A stretch of DNA of 64,000 nucleotides, taken from positions 827,940,897 to 828,004,896 of the forward strand of contig NC_081411.1 in the NCBI RefSeq assembly GCF_030272615.1, given 5' to 3'. The notes under the pieces were generated by a model that was given only the letters and a program-made list of their open reading frames with translations, was not told where the DNA came from and searched no databases. The stretch is from Cryptomeria japonica (lineage: Eukaryota; Streptophyta; Pinopsida; Cupressales; Cupressaceae). Below are positions 48,401-59,181 of this stretch, one piece after another; position 1 is the first letter of the stretch; each line of letters opens with the position of its first letter. The position numbers were made by a program, and so were the translations under genes.

Positions 48401-49514
48401 GCAAGATAAGAAAAGCATGGGCAACACAAACTCGGCTTTGGTGGTTATATGAAACTTGTCGCACGAATTGTAAGAATTAGTAAATTAAGTATCACATCAA
48501 AATATTTATAAATTGTAAACAATTTTTTTTTTATCAAACAATACAAGCAAAATTCACAAACTAAGCAAAAATGTAGGGCTCTGGATTCAATAAAGCGCCC
48601 ACGGAAGATGACAAGAGAATTGGCTACCAACAAGGCTATATAGCCGTGGTTGAATGGCTACAAGAATTGAGTGGGCAAACATGAGATTCTGATGCATCTG
48701 TCACAATGGTAATTAAGCTAAATAAAAATTATTTCAAATTGAATACTTAACCAATAATCTATTTGATGTTAAGTTTCAACATAAAGTGACTATATTTTTT
48801 TTAAATAAGCAAGCAATGATAACATTGCACATGACATTGCAATGTAGCATGATAATCGTGGAACAGAACCTATACATGAAGGTCCGAATGTGCATCCTAG
48901 TAGTGGAGGTATTCATTTACTATTCAAATTTTTTTATGTAATTATTAATACAATTAAACATCTTAAATTGAAACTTAGTGTAGTAATTAATGTAACCTTT
49001 ATTGTTAATATTTTTAGAGCATGTAGTCGGTGGTGACCAAGTGGAGCATGATCCAGGTAGACAACATCAGGAACATGATGTTCCCCAATCAGGTGAAGAG
49101 GACCACTGTTATTCCTTTAAAAAATTTTAATTGCAATTGGTGTATTGATTAATGTAACATTTCGTATTTCAACTCAGGCGGATCTAGAGGGTGCTCAACA
49201 TGTCGAGGTTGAGGCTAGACAAAATGATGTGGAAGATGATGTGGCCCCATCAAGTAAAGAGTGTAATGGTTGTGTTCTTTAAATTAATGAAATACTTGTA
49301 ACAATAATAAAAAAATGTTTTGAATTTAACCCAATTCTTTGTTATTGCAGACGACCCCCCTTTGGTTCAGCATCCTCGTCCTTTGTATAGGACTAGGCAT
49401 ACATCAAGAGCATGAGAAGAGGGCATAACATCCACAGATGGGGGAAATGATGAAGAAACCGATGTTCCACTTAGTCTTTTCATAGCTTCAAAGAAAAAAC
49501 AAAGAAAGAAATGA
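45498..49514 (+). pseudogene. SET-domain plus TNPA-like gene inside the CACTA element
   Basis: Likely exons are 45,498-45,547; 45,799-46,542 (SET part); one from about 46,679; 46,849-47,090; short ones near 47,200-47,700; 48,017-48,290; and further ones to TAA/TGA near 49,514. The SET exon has SSLHGLGLFSMDNI, then GNIAGFINST...NCIF (equivalent to the NHS-NC motif), then ISVGEELLIDYNLNR. It carries two in-frame TGAs. The 48.0 kb exon (WNDQEKKLKDELTNRMVGLF...ILDAKERIERKKG) and the following KARKHGQHKLGFGGYMKLV-like segment resemble the plant TNPA-type transposase (Transposase_24). All exons are on one strand with GT/AG borders, so a single fused transcript is likely but unproven. Confidence 0.65.
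46114..46520 (+). pseudogene. SET domain segment
   Basis: Contains the main SET landmarks in order: HGLGLF near the N-terminus, a FVGP-type second strand, YIDGRPTTTGNIAGFINST, an NCIFEAREGN block and GEELLIDYN. SET domains transfer methyl groups to lysines, usually on histones. The GEELxxDYN motif is intact, but the expected N-H-S is N-S-T. TGA codons at about 46,313 and 46,380 break the frame. No pre-SET or post-SET cysteine clusters are visible. Confidence 0.75.
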
Positions 49515-52500
49515 TTGTAATCTACCTTATTTGATAATGACTGATTTTTATGTGTAATGAATGTAATTATGTGCTAATGAATGTTCATGAATGATATGTG
49601 TTGATGATTATTGATGAATGTTGCGTTTTAATGAAATTTAATGAATTTTATGTGTTAATGAACGTTATGTGATAATGAATGAATGCTATATTTTAATAAT
49701 GGATGAAAGAATGAATGAATGTTAGATGTTAACGGGGAATTTAGAGTGATGTTGTGGGGGGGGGGGGGGGAGAGGCCAAATGAGCTTCCACCTTCACGTG
49801 GTTGGCCCTGTTAAGTAGAGAATATTAAACTATTCTTGAAACAAAGCAAAGCTCAATTATACGATGTGAAATGTTTGAAAGGTGAGAGTCCACAAACAGA
49901 TGTGAAATATTTAAGTAGGCCTCCCAATGAAATGGATCTCATAGACATGAAGAATCCTATATAGAGAATCATTGAGAGCCCTTGAAGAAGCAAATTTGAA
50001 CTTCGATGAAGCAATACATGATGGAGGAATATCTTGCAAGAGGAAATCAAAGTCATTATGGTGTCATCTAGATCTGAAATGTGGTCTACTTTTCAAAAAA
50101 GTAAAGATGCTTGATATGAATGTGTCCTAGTGGGGTGAATCTAGAAGACATATAATCCTATTGCAAAGAATCATGGAAAGTTCTAGAAGAAGCAGCTTTT
50201 AATTCTGAAGTAGCAACATGTACAAGAGATGTTCTCATTTGTAGATGGAGTATCAAGAGGAGGATCACTAGTCCATGGACCATGTCATAGGGTAGGAGAT
50301 CCTACATAATGTAATTGTGGTTTCCCCATCAACCTCTACCATTGTGATTAAAGGGGTCTCAATCATAGAAGGGTGGATAAGGTAGCATGGATAGGGAGGG
50401 CAGGTACAAGTTTACCCACTAAGCACACCACCTCATATGGATGGTGGACTGCCACATGGGGCCAAGAGGGATGGTATATCCACTCTTGGGCTTAGCATGT
50501 GGACAGCTTCGGGTGCCCTATCATGTTTCTCATCCAAGCCCTATTATGGTTTAACTCCAATTATGCATTATAGATATTGTGTAGTTCACATAAAATTGAA
50601 ATAGTTATGAATATATGCTATCTAAACCTAGTTGAAATGGTTGCTCTATGAATTATACTTTCAATACTTGTCTAACATGATTGCAGGTTTTATCTAACAT
50701 GATTGCAGGTTTCAAAAATTATTCTAATACCTTGATGGTATTGTTTCTTCATTGGGACTACTCACATGCATTTGAGGACTGCTAAACTATCATATTCACA
50801 TAATATTGTCTCAATAATAAAAAGAGAAACCTAGGTTATCTTTATCATTATATGCTTTTGATCTTGCAACTCTACAACTGCAAATAAGATTTTAGTGGGA
50901 TTCTAGGACTTCTCCTATGTTTTGATTTTTTCTTTCTCCATTGGGGCTATATTGTTCTAGGGTCTTAAACTAAGACAATGATTGTCTCCTGTAGCTTCAT
51001 CCCTAGTTGTCATTTGTATAATTTGATGCCAATAAGGACTGATATGCTGCTCCTTTCAGTCAAGTGTCATAGTTCTTTGGACTGCTCATACCATATTCTA
51101 AAATTTTATGAAAACCCTACAATGAATGACTCCTTGACTATCATCGTTGTTTGTATCTTACCATTGTGGATTTGAGTCTTGATTTGACTATATGGCTTCT
51201 CTCAATAGAAAACTGTTTAAGGCATTTGTAACTTCTAATCCATGACTTCTCATCAAGCTTTGGCACATTGAGATTGGAACAGGGATCCTATACACCATCA
51301 CTAGAGGTTATCAACAAGAGAAGATTCACCTATTGATCCTTTGAACTGATAATTCTTGATTGCCTTTTTCACTCATTGTGCTTTGTAATGGTGATTATCT
51401 TATTTATGGTTTGATGGATATTGATCTCTCTCTCACAAGTGTTTCAGCTAATCTTTGATGAATACAAACCCTTCTCTTTTGTTGAGTGCAAATATCATGA
51501 ATGCATTTATTTTTCTTAACTATCCATAATGACATTTTCAAATATCTGAGACTACACTTAGGCCTATTGTCTCTTGATTCTTCATTGGACTATGGTTTCT
51601 TTGATAGTTCTTTGTAGCTTTATCTTTGAATGATTACTATCTTATTTGTAGCTTTGTATTTCCTTTATGGTGGTAGACCTCATGCAATGTTTTCACCTTT
51701 AAAACCAACACTAAACCTTTAAACAACCATCTTCATAGACAGTTTGATATCAAATTGTGATACAACATTAATCATTTCACCACTGTTATCAATTATATTT
51801 TTGCATGCTCAGTGTCCATGCCTTCATTATGCTTGAGTTGATGACTGCTGCAACTTTATTACTATCAAATCTGCTTCATGATGTCTTGTATGCATATGAC
51901 ATAATGCTAACCTATTTATCAGTGCTATGGACTTTTTCTTTTTGTCATGGCATCCTTTTATCTTTCTTCAAGATCTGGGGGTGAAGAAAATAATTATGAC
52001 ACTAAATACCTATGACCTTGCACTATGAACTGCCCTTGCACATCTTCTAGAACTTCATGGGCTATGGAAATACTGTGATTTTGACCTTTCATAGCCTTTT
52101 GATTCTTTTTTGGGCTGCTAGATGGTTGTCTCTGATTTGACTGTAGACCTTGGTGCTTCATATTTATTGTTCTCTCTTGAAAAGACTCAGATTAGGACCT
52201 CTATTCATGCTTTGACAGTGATACTTGACACTGTCATCTCCATATCATGGCTATTGTCATTCATCAAATCTCATTTATTGCTGCTCTCAGTGTTATACCT
52301 ATTAGTTATCCATGTTGAAGACTCTCACACACCTTCTAACACTATCTTAGACTTGGCTTTTGCTATTTAATACAACATAAGACTGTAATGAGGCTGCTAT
52401 GTGTCATTGATTTGACAATTTCTAATGTCTCGTAGATGTCTTTGATGCTCTCAAATTGTTCTTGAAGCTTATATGGCTTGGTTCTAATCCTTATAAGCTT

Positions 52501-53330
52501 TTAGACTGATTTAGGCACTATGATCTCACTGCAAATTTATCATTTATTGGTTGTTCTTTTGTTGATAGTGACATTTATCACTACTTTCATCTAAGGCAGT
52601 CACTTCTTGACAGTCAAAAGGTTGCCCATCAATTAGTTTTCATTGTCTTTAGCTTCTTGAGACCTCTTATTTATTGATAGAGAAACACAATGTATTCTTC
52701 AATAATGAATCAAACCTACTCAATGTAACCCTATAAATTGTAATTTTCTATTGTGATTGTCTTTGTGTTTTGAACCGTAAAAAAACTCTTATCATTGTCT
52801 TTTTAATTCAAAACCCTTCTTCATTACAAGCTCTAAGTAATCTATTCCTTGCTATACTTATGATTATCTATTAATGCTATTCAAGAATTGGGGAAAACCT
52901 AGACACTATTATCAATGTCTAAACCTTCTAACAGACTACTCTACTAGTTCTTAATGTCATTGTTATTTTGGTGGAGGCTAGACTATACTTCATTTGAAAC
53001 AAACAAACCATCCATACAAATCATGCTTTCTCAAAAATGTGAAATCCTAGACTAGAGTAAAGAAGATAGCTAGCCCAGACATGAAATGCTTTGAATGTTC
53101 CAGACACATAGCTACTCTTTGTTAGAATCTCCCTTCTAATTTTGCAACATGTCATGGTTCTCCTTCTACGTGGCTGTCATACTGCACCTTCGACTAGAGC
53201 TTACCAAACTGAATATTAGGGTTTTCTCCCATCAAAAGTGGAGTCCTCTACCAATGAACTTGAGATCCTCATCTTTACCACAGGTTTATCTTGAATTTTG
53301 ATTGACCTTAGTTAGAATGGGCATTGAATA
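49515..53330. other. CACTA right non-coding region
   Basis: About 3.8 kb without a supported gene. ATG-rich AATGAATG repeats occur at 49,550-49,730 and a G15 run at 49,756. The rest is AT-rich with many short ORFs that lack features. The doublet TCTAACATGATTGCAGGTTT occurs twice near 50,670-50,710. An older element may be nested here, but no ends were seen. Confidence 0.45.
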
Positions 53331-53399
53331 GTCTAAGAAAATTACCTCCAAAATGTTAAACTCAAACTTCAACTCATGAATTATAAGGCCATGCAAGTT

Positions 53400-53575
53400 T
53401 TTATTTCTCTTTTGATGAGAGAGGGTGAGAGGAAGAGATAATGACTTGGAGAGGGTAGAGAAAGAGAAGTAGAGAGGGAGAGAAGAAGAGAAGGATGGAG
53501 AAAGAGACCTAGAGAGGGGAGAGAGAAGAGAGATAGTAGAGAGGGATAGAGAAGAGAGATAGTAGAGAAATCTTT
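53400..53575. repeat. Purine (GA)-rich tract
   Basis: GAGAGGG/AGAGA-rich for about 170 bp on the plus strand. It lies just inside the CACTA right subterminal region. Confidence 0.85.
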
Positions 53576-53603
53576 TTCTATAAAAATTTTTTTTCCAAAA
53601 AAT

Positions 53604-53963
53604 CGGCCTACCGTTGGAATTCCGACATCAAAGGGTAAAAATTCTGACAAAGGAGTGTCGTCAGATGCATAGCATCCTCATCGGAACTCTCATGGGGCCA
53701 TTGTAATTCCAACATAGGAGTGCCATCAGATGCACAATATCCTCGTCAGAATTTTTACCCTTTGATGTTAGAATTCTGACAGAAGGCCGAGATCACGACG
53801 GTATTCTTTCTGGGTATGACCATCCATGGTGGCCATCGGAAAGGTTAGAGAGGATGTCGGAATTGCGATGACCACAAGGATAGTTGGAACTTCTAACAAA
53901 AAGTTTTCGATGACTATTTTTGTCGATAGTGCGATGAAATTGCATCGGAATGACGATGATTTG
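53604..53963. repeat. CACTA right subterminal repeats
   Basis: Many short repeats around CCGACATC, TCATCGGAA and CGATG occur in both orientations. An inverted pair, ATCAAAGGGTAAAAATTCTGAC (first 20 bases as read near 53,628) and its complement near 53,745, flanks a ~80-bp direct duplication (GGAGTG(T/C)C(G/A)TCAGATGCA). Such subterminal arrays are typical binding sites for the TNPA-type protein of CACTA elements. Confidence 0.75.
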
Positions 53964-53994
53964 CCATCGAAATTTTGACCTGAATGTACTAGTG
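53964..53994 (-). repeat. Right TIR of the CACTA element
   Basis: Read on the minus strand it starts CACTAGTACATTCAGGTC. Its CAC-TAG also supplies the stop codon that ends the truncated host ORF. Confidence 0.9.
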
Positions 53995-54000
53995 ACTGAA

Positions 54001-56648
54001 CCAAGGCCGCATACGTTCGGTGGTTGTATTGGCTGGATCGGTAGATGGTCTAAAATCAAATGACATGGCACTGGCATTCTGAAGATCAGCCATGAACCTA
54101 TCCAAATAGCCTGCAAATGTCATTAGTTTATCGCCTGAAGCCAATATTGTTTGTGACAATATGTTTAACTTTTTGTTTGCTTCGTTCCACATTATGGTGT
54201 CCACATCCTCTAAATTTGTATGTGCATTAGAAATGGTATCGACAACAGGTTCAAGTGTTGGGTTTTCATTAGTATTAGCAGAAGTTGGAGTCGACATACG
54301 AATAGGATCTGTATGAAACAAGATCTTAGGGTGAAGTACACATCTTTTAAGTTAGCAAAAATCAACATCCACGAACATCCACTTACCCGAAACACATGAA
54401 TTGTGGAATGAATTTTTCATCATTGCAACAACCTTCAACGTATGCTTGCACATGTTTCCTCGCATACTCCACGGACATTCATAGATGTAGAAGTGATCCC
54501 CAAATTTCCTAACCACATACCAGTTGCATGAGGACTGACTTTTCACCCAATACCATCTAGGAGTAGTGTCATCTGGAACACAATCGGCATCAGGAATTGC
54601 ATTTGCCCTCTCCATACTAGTTTGCAAATGTGTCAACCTGTAGTTTTTGATAAATCCAAAATGCTGCAATTCTCGCTTATGCTGGTAGAATGGTTCCACT
54701 TTATACACAAGTATAAAATATAGATTGTCCATCCTCCTCGAGCACGTCTTTTTATCATCTCTTAGGTGTAGTGACTTCAATTTACCATGGTATGATTTGA
54801 TTGCATTATTTGTGTCCTGGTTAGCATGAGCGAAATTCCTAAAGTTTTTCACCCACATAGCTGGCCAAAAAAAAAAAATTTGAAATAAAGAAATTAAAAA
54901 TAGGAGTAGGATGTCAACTACCAAACGACAACCAAAATGGGTAACAACTCATAAAGCCACCACTTGAATATAATGTTGAACTCACCGATACGGCCTTCTC
55001 CTTGACACCATATGCTATAGAAGTACTCTAGAAAACGTGGCTGATCACTAAATTTGGCAAAGAAAGTGTGCAGCTCCTCCACCGTGCTCTCTCCACTTTC
55101 ATGCATTGCCATCATTATCGCCCCTAGACGGTGAAAAATGTCCATTGCTCTTTCCTTCATTGCATACTTGTATACATTCTTCAACCATGCTCGATGCACA
55201 TGCCAAATACAAAGTATGACACGACATTCAAAAACAGTCCTGTTATGAGCAAAATGTTTAATTGGGCTGAGCCGGGAGTGTGGTCATTTAAAATAAAACG
55301 TAAAGTGGTGTACCATACTATTTGATTTCATGTAGACAAAATATCCCTCTTGCACTTACTCTATGGCTTGAATCTCTGCACTCGCATCATCTGTGATAAA
55401 TGCATTGATCCTCCAATCAGGCCTCTTTTCCTTTCCTCGTCTCCACAACTCCATCAACCACACTTGGATATCCTCTATCTTGTTCCTTGATGTCACAGCC
55501 CATGCAACAGGCACCCCCGATTGCTGCTTGTTGAAGATGAGACACGAATACAATTGATATTGTTTTAAACAACAAACAGGGAGATCATGACCATCCACAA
55601 ATCAAATGGGCTGCATGAAAACAGGTTAAGTTCGAAGAGACATACCCCATATTTGTTTGTTGTGAATGTCGAATCCATTGAGATGATTGAGTCATGCAAG
55701 AATCATACCATCATGTCAAGCATCCAAGCCGTTTGTATTCCCATAATGAAAGGTTTGTCAGCACCTTGTGGCTGCTGGAAAAAAAAGAAATTTGCCTCAT
55801 CCTATTTTTTCCATTCTAAGATGCTAGTGGCATCGTGCACATGCTTTCGTGACCGAATAGAATGGACCCTCGTCGCCGCATTGATAACATCCTTGCGTGT
55901 CACAAATGAATCTCTCTTCTTCAACATGTCATGAAAAATGGGATCATCAAGATGTCTATCCACAATAGCATCAATGCTCACATCCATCAGCAACAACCTC
56001 TCTATATACGCTTTGCATTCATCAAAAAGGTTTGGTGCAAATTGAGAGCGCAGCTCATTGCTGGTATCATCGACACCATGACAAGCTTCACCATTCTTGT
56101 CTACATGCAACGGTTGCTTGAATATCAAGATGGCCACATCTGGCCTACCATATAACACCTTAACAATGAAGTGGCATGTACAACCTCTTTTTTTTGATAT
56201 GTCTGTGTGCGCTTCTTATTCGGTGACTTCTTCCTATTGTCTTCTGGTCCATATGAACACCAATACCTTCAAAAAACAACTCTCCTATTATCAACAATAG
56301 TCGTTATGTCATTAAACATAGACAACGAATATGAAAGAATGTGTCTACGAACCGGCTGTACATCTTTGTTGTATGCATGTTGTACAGAGCACTATCGTGC
56401 TCATAGTGCTGCTTTCGGAGGAATTGGGTTTCAACACCTTCGCTCAAGGATTCCCCTCTCATGAATGCATCCAATCTATCCAGTGGAATTGTTGCACACA
56501 GGTCTGTCGTTGAATCATTTTCGACACAAATTGGCGTCCACTGAATATCCCTTGAACAGAAATGACGCAAACCTTCACCACCATCTTGAACTTCCAATAC
56601 CATAATGTCCTTCCATTTTTGGTGTTTTCCCATTCTCGTCCTACACAT
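54001..56648 (-). pseudogene. MULE transposase gene with SWIM zinc finger (N-terminal and central exons)
   Basis: Read from 56,648 leftward. An N-terminal segment is followed by a zinc-finger-like region (HIKKRGCTCHF...YGRPDVAIL...H). Next comes the MULE DDE core: ISMDSTFTTNKYG, then QLYSCLIFNKQQSGVPVAWAVTSRN, FITDDASAEIQAIE, and ILCIWHVHRAWLKNV. Then AMWVKNFRNFAHANQDTNNAIKSYH leads to a SWIM finger (Y-x-C-P-W near 54,470 and C-K-H about ten residues later). The last exon (54,001-54,321) ends where the CACTA inserted and continues at 37,313. A TAG and a TGA interrupt the frame near 55,800 and 55,720, and an intron or frameshift lies near 55,600. The family moves Mutator-like DNA transposons. 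Confidence 0.85.
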
Positions 56649-57255
56649 ATCAGAGAAAGAAAGAGATATTGTAAACAGTAAATAGCCACAGTGATTATAT
56701 CTTCAGTGTGATACTGTTTTGAGATATTGGTTGATGTCAAATGTGTTTGCCATGATATTGGTCACTTCGCACAAATGACCAAATCTACTTTACTGTTAGA
56801 CCTTCATCCTGCCCATCTTGTTAGCACATATTTTTACAAAATAGTTTTGTGCTATATGTGGACACTTTTATTTTCATCATAAGAGCATTTGGTGGTGGAT
56901 TGTATGTACAAGTGATATGTTGCAGTATCTTCATGAAAAAGCATCACTTCGGCATATTGAAGGGAATGTTGAGTGATATGTTGAGTGTTGGACAGGTCTG
57001 ATTTGGAGCTATAGTACCCGAGGCAGTTTCAAATATGCCTCCAATTCACTTGACCTTTGTTCATACTCATCGGTTTAAATCTGACCGATGAAACAGTGTG
57101 AAGAAAATCTACGATCTCTATCAGCAAGAACAACCTCTATCAGTTCAAGGTGGATGGCTCATTTGTTCAAAATTGTAAAATTTTAATTATCGGCATAAGT
57201 ACTCTCCATGAAACAGCACTGGCAAGAAAAATATAGAATATCAGCATAACATGTA
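56649..57255. other. Region upstream of the MULE gene
   Basis: No supported gene. It probably contains the minus-strand promoter of the transposase. Towards 57,070 short CGATGA/ATCGG motifs appear that belong to the following repeat block. Confidence 0.4.
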
Positions 57256-57912
57256 CTGATAAATCAAAGGGCGGATTCATTGGGATGAGGCACTTATGAA
57301 CCTATAATTGTAACTTGTAAGGATAAGGCAATGCGGATCATGGAGTTATAGCATCGGCAAATCGGAAGTAATGAGAAAAGTCTATTTTGATACCTGATGA
57401 CTAAAGGGAACCAAAGGTGGGCCCATCGGAGAAAAAGACCATATCGGGATAGTGCAAAAAATAGTTAGATCGATTCCCGATGACATGGAGAATCAGAAGG
57501 CAGAACCATCAGTATTACCTAAACTGATTAATCAAACTTGGAAGCATAAAGCATAAAAGTGCATCAGAGACTCATTAGGACTTCGGAAGGAATAGGAAAA
57601 TGCTATTCCGACCCCCGATGAAGATAAAAGCACCTGCGGGGATATCGGTGTAAATTATACCGATAAAGTAAAAATGCATTAGGACTCATCGAGACATCGG
57701 AAGAATAAATTTTATGCTATGCCGAGTCCTGATAGGACTATTAAGGTGGATGTAGAGTTGCTAGGAGTTCTTCGGGGTGATTTATGCCGATAACACGGGG
57801 GACTTGGTCACAATGCGGACTGGTATATTGAGATCATCGAGGCATTAGAGGGACATAAATTGAACTATGCTGATACCCGATGGGACATATCGAATTATGT
57901 TTTGGCTATTGG
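57256..57912. repeat. Degenerate ~125-bp tandem repeats (CCCGATGA...TTCCGA)
   Basis: Four or more diverged units share CCCGATGA, ATCGGTGTAAATTATACCGA, GCATTAGGACTCATCGAGAC and ATGCTATTCCGACC-type blocks. A related block in opposite orientation lies at 63,390-63,610. Confidence 0.65.
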
Positions 57913-57925
57913 GAGGGGTCAGACG

Positions 57926-58035
57926 AGGCTATTCTAGCTACAAAACAGACCTATCATACAGCATGTTAGTGAGAGGTTAGTCAATCGCAACCGTTAACTG
58001 CAAAATCCATGGTGTAAAACGTGCTACTAATATGC
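57926..58035. repeat. Copy of the dispersed terminal repeat
   Basis: GGCTATTCTAGCTACAAAAC...TTAGTCAATCGCAACCG...GCAAAATCCATGGTGTAAAA. It is the inverse of the left half of the 34,735-34,930 palindrome, with the MULE gene lying between them. Confidence 0.65.
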
Positions 58036-58339
58036 GTGTTAGTCAATCCATATTTGTCTGGGCTGCGTCTATTCTGAAGGTTTAGGGTTTTTGAAATTTA
58101 CCCTTTTTATGTCTTGGAATCCCCACGTTCTATTTCGGTGTTACTTTTCCACTTAAGTGGAAGGGACGATCCATCATGAAGGAAGAGGTCCCCCCTTTAC
58201 TTTACTTTTTGCCTTAGGCGGGTCTCTATTAATGTTTTATTTTGCGCCCTTTTCCTAAGTTTTTAGTTCTTTGTTGGGTCCCGTAAAAAGCATGCAAGTT
58301 CTGGTAGATCCGACGATATGTGTAAATTTGCAAAGGAAA

Positions 58340-58875
58340 ATAGCCCAAACTTTACCTTTTGCGAAGCCGTGAAAAGAGTGGCAGGCCCAGCTGATGGGTT
58401 AAAGAATGAATGTTAATGGACAATATCTTCCAATTGATCCAATGACCCGCGTTGTTTCGTAAAGGAAAGATGCTCGAAGTTTATCTTTCGTGAAGCAGCA
58501 AAAGGGAAGTGGGCCCAGTGTGAGGATGACGTGGAAAGTAAAGAAGGTGCATCTTCAAAAGGATCTGACGGTTTACGTTATTTTGGTGGGCGAAATAGTG
58601 TGGAGTTTATTTTTCGCGAAGCAGTGAAAGGATGGTGGGCCCGACAGATTACGGTAGTCCTCATTTTTAAAGGTTTTACATCTCGAAAGAGATCCAATGA
58701 TGACCGATGTTTCGCAGCCCAGAGATGCAAGGTTTTTAAACTTCACGAAATAGCAAAAACCATTTGCAATGAGGACCAGGACTTCATACAGTTTGTGAAA
58801 AGGATTAGCGGTCACCGTGGAGAGTACAGATTGAGCGAATGCATGGTTTTTATTCTTCGCGAAATAGTGAAAAGC
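58340..58875 (+). repeat. Five ~130-bp tandem repeats upstream of gene D
   Basis: The core TTTCGCGAAGCAGTGAAAG (variants) occurs near 58,355, 58,486, 58,612, 58,742 and 58,855, spaced 113-131 bp. Three copies are followed by GGGCCC or GGCCCA. The frame at 58,531-58,944 (137 codons) simply translates the repeats (FIFREAVK, VFKLHEIAK, VFILREIVK), so coding is doubtful. The array lies in what would be the 5' leader of gene D. Confidence 0.75.
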
Positions 58876-59181
58876 CAGGACAATGAGATTTCCTTTGTGA
58901 TCCGTTGGAGCTTTTTTAAAATTCAATTGCGAATTGATTTCTGAAGCATGTTGATTAATGTCGCAATTCAATGCTTTGTTGCCCTATTAAGCCCCACATC
59001 AACGGAATTTTAGTATCAATTCAAGTAATTTTGTAGAGGAACCATTGCACAGAGCGAATTTCTTCAGGCAACAAGTAAGTTCTGCACTCATTTTGAAAGT
59101 TAGAGTTCGAATTGGTTTCATCGGGTGTTTAAATTCTCAGAGGTCTATTTGAGTTTTAAATTGAAATACCTATAATTCAAG

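Larger units (their letters stand above)
37314..53994 (+). mobile_element. CACTA (En/Spm) DNA transposon, 16.7 kb
   Basis: The left end CACTAATACATTTGGGGTC and the reverse complement of the right end, CACTAGTACATTCAGGTC, are matching TIRs that stay alike for about 31 bp, to CGATGG. The 3-bp duplication ACT lies at 37,311-37,313 and 53,995-53,997. Removing the element plus one ACT joins the two halves of a minus-strand ORF in frame (Phe-Ser then Ala-Ser-Arg), which independently confirms both ends. It carries a tnp2-type transposase gene (40.8-45.0 kb) and a SET/TNPA-like gene (45.5-49.5 kb), both on + strand. It has internal stops and a lost splice donor, so it is probably non-autonomous now. 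Confidence 0.93.

Noticed and set aside
49550-49730. AATGAATG-rich stretch as a gene start cluster
   Set aside because: Low-complexity repeat following the last TNPA-like exon; no frame with features.
58531-58944. 137-codon ORF before gene D
   Set aside because: It only translates the ~130-bp repeats; kept as a repeat, not a gene.
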